Origin: Acidimicrobiaceae bacterium
Lineage (GTDB): Bacteria > Actinomycetota > Acidimicrobiia > Acidimicrobiales > RAAP-2
Assembly (NCBI GenBank): GCA_030838245.1
Contig: JAUTXB010000177.1
Coordinates: 1-8,552, forward strand
DNA: 8,552 nt
Direction: 5' to 3'
The notes below the pieces were generated by a model. It was not told where the DNA came from. It saw only the letters and a program-made list of their open reading frames with translations, and searched no databases. A program made the translations under genes and the position numbers. Positions 6,121 to 8,552 of this stretch are shown here, one piece after another (position 1 is the stretch's first letter; each line of letters starts with the position of its first letter).

Positions 6121-6130
6121 TGAAAGCCGC
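6111..6130. terminator. Possible hairpin between convergent thioesterase and F420 genes
   Basis: GCGGCT (6111-6116) can pair with AGCCGC (6125-6130) across an 8-base loop. The GGCGGC of the third repeat unit (6105-6110) could instead pair with GCCGCC (6126-6131). The site between two convergent genes suits a bidirectional terminator, but there is no T-run on either side, so this is weak. Confidence 0.3.
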
Positions 6131-6145
6131 CGCTCAAGTGGTCAA

Positions 6146-7048
6146 TCAGGACTTGGCAATGACCTCGTCGGAGAACTCCTTCATCCAATCGATGAATTCG
6201 TCCTTGCGAAGGGGATTCCGGCTCGGCCCACACGAGTAGCGGGTCACCCCAAGGTCCTCGAGGGCGTGGACGTCGTCGACGGTACCGGTGAAGCCGGCCT
6301 GGATGTCGAAGTGAAGGTCGGCGCGCCCCGCGTCCTCCCGGTGGTGGTTGATGACCTCGATCTCTCGGGCCAGGGTTAGGCGGTCATCTCGGACCTCGTC
6401 GGGGGTGGCCGGTCGGGGGCGAAGGGGCTTGTGGGCGATCCATCCGTCACCCAGCCGCCCGGCCCGGCGCAGGGCGGGCTTGCTGATCCCACCGACCAAC
6501 AATGGAATCGAGTGCCGCTTGACCGGCTTCGGCTCGAAGGTGATGGGCTTGACGAAATCAAAGAACTCCCCGTGGTGCTCGATGACCTCCTCTTGAGACC
6601 AGAGCTTCCTGAGCACTTCCATGGATTCGTCCATACGCCGGCCGCGATCGGCGTAGGGAAGCCCCATGATCTCGAATTCGTCGACGAGCCAACCTGCCCC
6701 CACGCCGGCCGAGACCCTGCCACCAGAGATCCGATCGATGGTGACGAGTGACCGGGCAACGGAGATGGGATGCCGCAACGGCAGGATGAACACGGCCGTC
6801 CCCAGCTGCAGGGTCGAGGTGACGGCAGCCATCGCTCCGAGTACGACCCACGGGTCGTAGGCCGCGGCACTCGAGTCCATCGGCGGCAAGCCAGTGTCCT
6901 GGTTGTAGCTGTACAGCGGGGGCATGTCCACGGGAAACACCAGATGCTCGGGAACCCAGATCGATTCGAACCCGTTTGCTTCTGCTGCCATCGCCATCTC
7001 GGGATAGTGGCGGGCGCTCAGGCCGAAGCCCTGCAGGGCGAACTTCAT
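6146..7048 (-). CDS. LLM-class F420-dependent oxidoreductase
   Basis: The 300-residue product is predicted to be a luciferase-like TIM-barrel flavin/deazaflavin oxidoreductase, most like the actinobacterial F420-dependent branch. Family marks: GFESIWVPEHLVFP (26-39), LQLGTAVFILPLRHPISVAR (80-99), then SGGRVSAGVGAGWLVDEFE (108-126), followed by the RGRRMDESMEVLRKLW helix and ITFEPKPVKRHSIPLLVGG, which in this family helps bind the cofactor phosphate. The length is normal. ATG 7048 is supported by an AAAGGGA about 7 bases upstream; an ATG at 7053 runs straight into a stop. It lies 46 bases downstream of the second crotonase gene on the same strand, so the two are probably co-transcribed. It would oxidise or reduce an intermediate of the same pathway. 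Use of F420 rather than FMN is inferred from family resemblance. Confidence 0.9.
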   Translation of the reverse strand: MKFALQGFGLSARHYPEMAMAAEANGFESIWVPEHLVFPVDMPPLYSYNQDTGLPPMDSSAAAYDPWVVLGAMAAVTSTLQLGTAVFILPLRHPISVARSLVTIDRISGGRVSAGVGAGWLVDEFEIMGLPYADRGRRMDESMEVLRKLWSQEEVIEHHGEFFDFVKPITFEPKPVKRHSIPLLVGGISKPALRRAGRLGDGWIAHKPLRPRPATPDEVRDDRLTLAREIEVINHHREDAGRADLHFDIQAGFTGTVDDVHALEDLGVTRYSCGPSRNPLRKDEFIDWMKEFSDEVIAKS

Positions 7049-7094
7049 CTCATGGTCCCTTTCGGTTGCCTAGGTCGGTATCGATCATGCCGCC

Positions 7095-7886
7095 TCACGC
7101 CCGGCGGATCGGTGCCATGTACGCACGCATGAATGCGCGGACTTCCTCGTTGTGGTTGGCCAGGTCCTGGTTGCGGTTCTCCAGGGCAATGGCTGCCGCC
7201 ATGTTGTTGGTGTCCAGGTTGTGCCACATGACCTCCTTGGTGTTCCGTAGGCCGTGCGCGGTGTAGCTGGCGACCCCCGATGCCAGCGAGAGCGCCTCGG
7301 CCCACAGGTCCTCGTCGGAAACGACTCGAGAGACGATTCCCATGCGCTCGGCCTCAGCGCCGTCCACCGTGCGCCCGGTGAGGATCAGGTCAAAGGCCCG
7401 AGCGGCACCGATCAAGCGGGGCAGAAGGTAGGTGATCCCGATGTCGGTCCCGGTGAGGCCGGTCTTGATGAAGGCTGAACAGAACCGAGCCGATTGGCTG
7501 GCAATCCGAAGGTCGCACGCAAGGGCAACGGCAAACCCACCGCCGAAGGCGGCCCCGTTGACCGCGGCCACCATGATCTGAGGGGTGGCTCGAATGTGCT
7601 GGGTCAAGTTGGCAATGAATCCCTGACCGGTCTGACCGGCTGGGAAGTGGGCGTGGGCACCTACCACCGGGGGTGTGCCCCAGTCCTTCAGATCCAATCC
7701 GGCGCAGAACCCCCGGCCCGCGCCGGTGAGGATCACCACCTTGCAGTTATCGTCGGCCGCAACCTCGTCCAGAGCATCATGCAGGTCGGCGACAAGCTCG
7801 AAGCTCATGGCATTGAGCCGGTCGGGCCGCGTCAGTCGCACGACCTTCACCTCGGGCGCCGCCGTTGCCACCTCGACCGTGCTCAA
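7095..7886 (-). CDS. Enoyl-CoA hydratase/isomerase (crotonase) family protein, second copy
   Basis: This 263-residue crotonase-fold protein is clearly different from the one at 4525-5304. Hallmarks: RPDRLNAMSFEL (20-31), GFCAGLDL (59-66), NGAAFGGGFAVALACDLRIA (110-129) and LLPRLIGAARAFDLILTGR. The two hydratase glutamates are replaced by A119 and F139. An Asp (D148, in GLTGTDIG) lies where dienoyl-CoA isomerases carry one of their acid residues, so isomerase-like or non-hydratase chemistry is possible. The start is taken as TTG 7886, with GAGAGGA about 7 bases upstream; this gives a standard N-terminus. The frame is open to 8072, but that would overlap the divergent SnoaL-like gene and adds a basic stretch with no family similarity. 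It is the first gene of a probable operon with the F420 oxidoreductase. Confidence 0.9.
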   Translation of the reverse strand: MSTVEVATAAPEVKVVRLTRPDRLNAMSFELVADLHDALDEVAADDNCKVVILTGAGRGFCAGLDLKDWGTPPVVGAHAHFPAGQTGQGFIANLTQHIRATPQIMVAAVNGAAFGGGFAVALACDLRIASQSARFCSAFIKTGLTGTDIGITYLLPRLIGAARAFDLILTGRTVDGAEAERMGIVSRVVSDEDLWAEALSLASGVASYTAHGLRNTKEVMWHNLDTNNMAAAIALENRNQDLANHNEEVRAFMRAYMAPIRRA

Positions 7887-8062
7887 TCGTGATCCTCTCG
7901 TCGTCGCGCACCGCACACTGCGCAGCTCGCTCCCGGCAGTGCCGGCCGCGCGCCCGAGCATAACGTCGCGGTCATCATTCCTCACCTTGCCTGTGCCCCC
8001 CGTTAGAAGCGATTGTCTTGGTGGGGTTCTAAGCACCCGGTCCACCGAACGAGGAGACACCG
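7887..8062. other. Divergent promoter region between crotonase operon and SnoaL-like gene
   Basis: This 176-base gap must hold the outward promoters of both flanking units. A short inverted repeat GCGCA (7906-7910) / TGCGC (7919-7923) lies 20-37 bases upstream of the crotonase TTG start, and GAGGAG precedes the SnoaL-like ATG by 6 bases. No convincing -35/-10 pair could be assigned. Confidence 0.45.
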
Positions 8063-8488
8063 ATGAGCGCAAGAGACGACATCGAGGCCATCAAGCAATT
8101 GAAGGCTCGCTACTTCCGGATGATGGACACCAAGGACTGGGATGGCCTGGCCCGAGTGTTCACCGACGACGTCCATATCGACATGGCCGGGGAGGGCGGG
8201 GGCGTCACCGAGAGCGTGGCCGAGTACATGCCCTTCATCCGTCAGGTACTCGACGGCGTGATCACCGTGCACCATGGCCATATGCCGGAGATCACCCTCA
8301 CCTCTCCCACCACGGCCACGGGTATCTGGGCCCTCGAAGACCAGCTGTGGTGGCCCGAAGGAAGCCCGATCTCGTCCATGCATGGCTTCGGGCACTATCA
8401 CGAGACCTACGAGCAGCGAGATGGGCAGTGGTACATCAAGACGATGACGCTGACCCGCCTGCACCGAGTGGTCACTACTCCAGCCTGA
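8063..8488 (+). CDS. SnoaL-like / NTF2-like domain protein
   Basis: This 141-residue single-domain protein has the cone-shaped alpha+beta fold of the SnoaL/NTF2 superfamily. The opening IKQLKARYFRMMDTKDWDGL (10-29) and VFTDDVHID (32-40) are typical of the first helices. HHGHMPEITLTSPTTATG (70-87), WALEDQLWW (89-97) and GFGHYHETY (108-116) form the sheet lining the pocket, and several His/Asp/Tyr residues are available for acid-base chemistry. Family members act as small isomerases, hydratases, cyclases or ligand binders; many sit in actinobacterial catabolic clusters and remain uncharacterised. ATG 8063 follows GAGGAG by 6 bases. The gene is divergent from the second crotonase/F420 operon, so it probably belongs to the same pathway. 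A 17-bp tandem array begins 8 bases after its stop. Confidence 0.88.
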   Translation: MSARDDIEAIKQLKARYFRMMDTKDWDGLARVFTDDVHIDMAGEGGGVTESVAEYMPFIRQVLDGVITVHHGHMPEITLTSPTTATGIWALEDQLWWPEGSPISSMHGFGHYHETYEQRDGQWYIKTMTLTRLHRVVTTPA

Positions 8489-8495
8489 GCCAACC

Positions 8496-8552
8496 AGCCA
8501 CTATTTCGGCTTAGCCACTATTTCGGCTTAGCCACTACTTCGGCTTAGCCAC
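8496..8552. repeat. 17-bp tandem array after the SnoaL-like gene, cut by window end
   Basis: The unit AGCCACTATTTCGGCTT occurs at 8496-8512 and 8513-8529, with a third copy at 8530-8546 (one T to C change at 8538) and the first 6 bases of a fourth at the window edge. Each unit has AGCC and GGCT ends that could form a 4-bp stem. Each unit junction contains TAG, and because 17 is not a multiple of three these fall in all three forward frames. The total copy number is unknown because the array runs off the window. Confidence 0.95.

Noticed and set aside
8003..8033. Sigma-70-like promoter for the SnoaL-like gene
   Set aside because: TTGTCT and TTCTAAG are present but only 8 bases apart, too close for a promoter pair.
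7887..8072. Upstream extension of the second crotonase to 8072
   Set aside because: It would overlap the divergent SnoaL-like start and adds 62 basic residues without family similarity; TTG 7886 has a well-placed ribosome site.
8496..8552. CRISPR array
   Set aside because: The 17-bp units are directly adjacent with no unique spacers, and no cas gene is present.

Overview
This is a GC-rich window with frequent GTG and TTG starts and tightly overlapping genes. It holds a fused GT2-GtrA membrane protein, a compact ApbE/ferric-reductase-like cassette, and a block of CoA-ester and F420-type enzymes. Together these suggest a chromosomal segment of a high-GC actinobacterium, perhaps an uncultured Acidimicrobiia-like lineage; the lineage is inferred from gene content only. 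I see no rRNA, tRNA, insertion sequence, phage gene or CRISPR array.

Layout. (1) 119-1324 (+): a family-2 glycosyltransferase fused to a GtrA-type four-helix membrane domain. (2) 3294-1419 (-): a three-gene redox operon, read right to left. It encodes a Ser/Thr-rich secreted or anchored protein, an ApbE-type FAD:protein FMN transferase, and a ferric-reductase-like two-haem membrane protein. The two internal junctions are both 4-base GTGA stop/start overlaps. (3) 3624-4487 (+): an SDR oxidoreductase, convergent with (4) an enoyl-CoA hydratase/isomerase-family protein at 5304-4525 (-). (5) 5439-6086 (+): a hotdog thioesterase, divergent from (4). (6) 7886-6146 (-): a two-gene operon of a second crotonase-fold protein followed by an LLM-class F420-dependent oxidoreductase. 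(7) 8063-8488 (+): a SnoaL/NTF2-like protein, divergent from (6).

How the genes may work together. The left operon looks like a membrane electron-transfer unit. ApbE would attach FMN to a partner, and the small transmembrane protein carries the His pairs expected for two b-type haems. No FMN-binding-domain substrate is encoded next to it; the only co-operonic candidate is the Ser/Thr-rich protein. The right block (SDR, two crotonase-fold proteins, thioesterase, F420 oxidoreductase, SnoaL-like protein) resembles an actinobacterial lipid, steroid or aromatic catabolic neighbourhood acting on acyl-CoA intermediates. Both crotonase-fold proteins lack the two catalytic glutamates of classical enoyl-CoA hydratase.

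The least expected signal is non-coding. Short tandem repeats, each with a different sequence, sit in most of the longer intergenic gaps: 28 bp x2, 23 bp x2, a decayed 30 bp x2, 16 bp x3 and 17 bp x3.4. Three of them lie at gene 3' ends. Two of those place a stop codon in all three forward reading frames, because the unit length is not a multiple of three.
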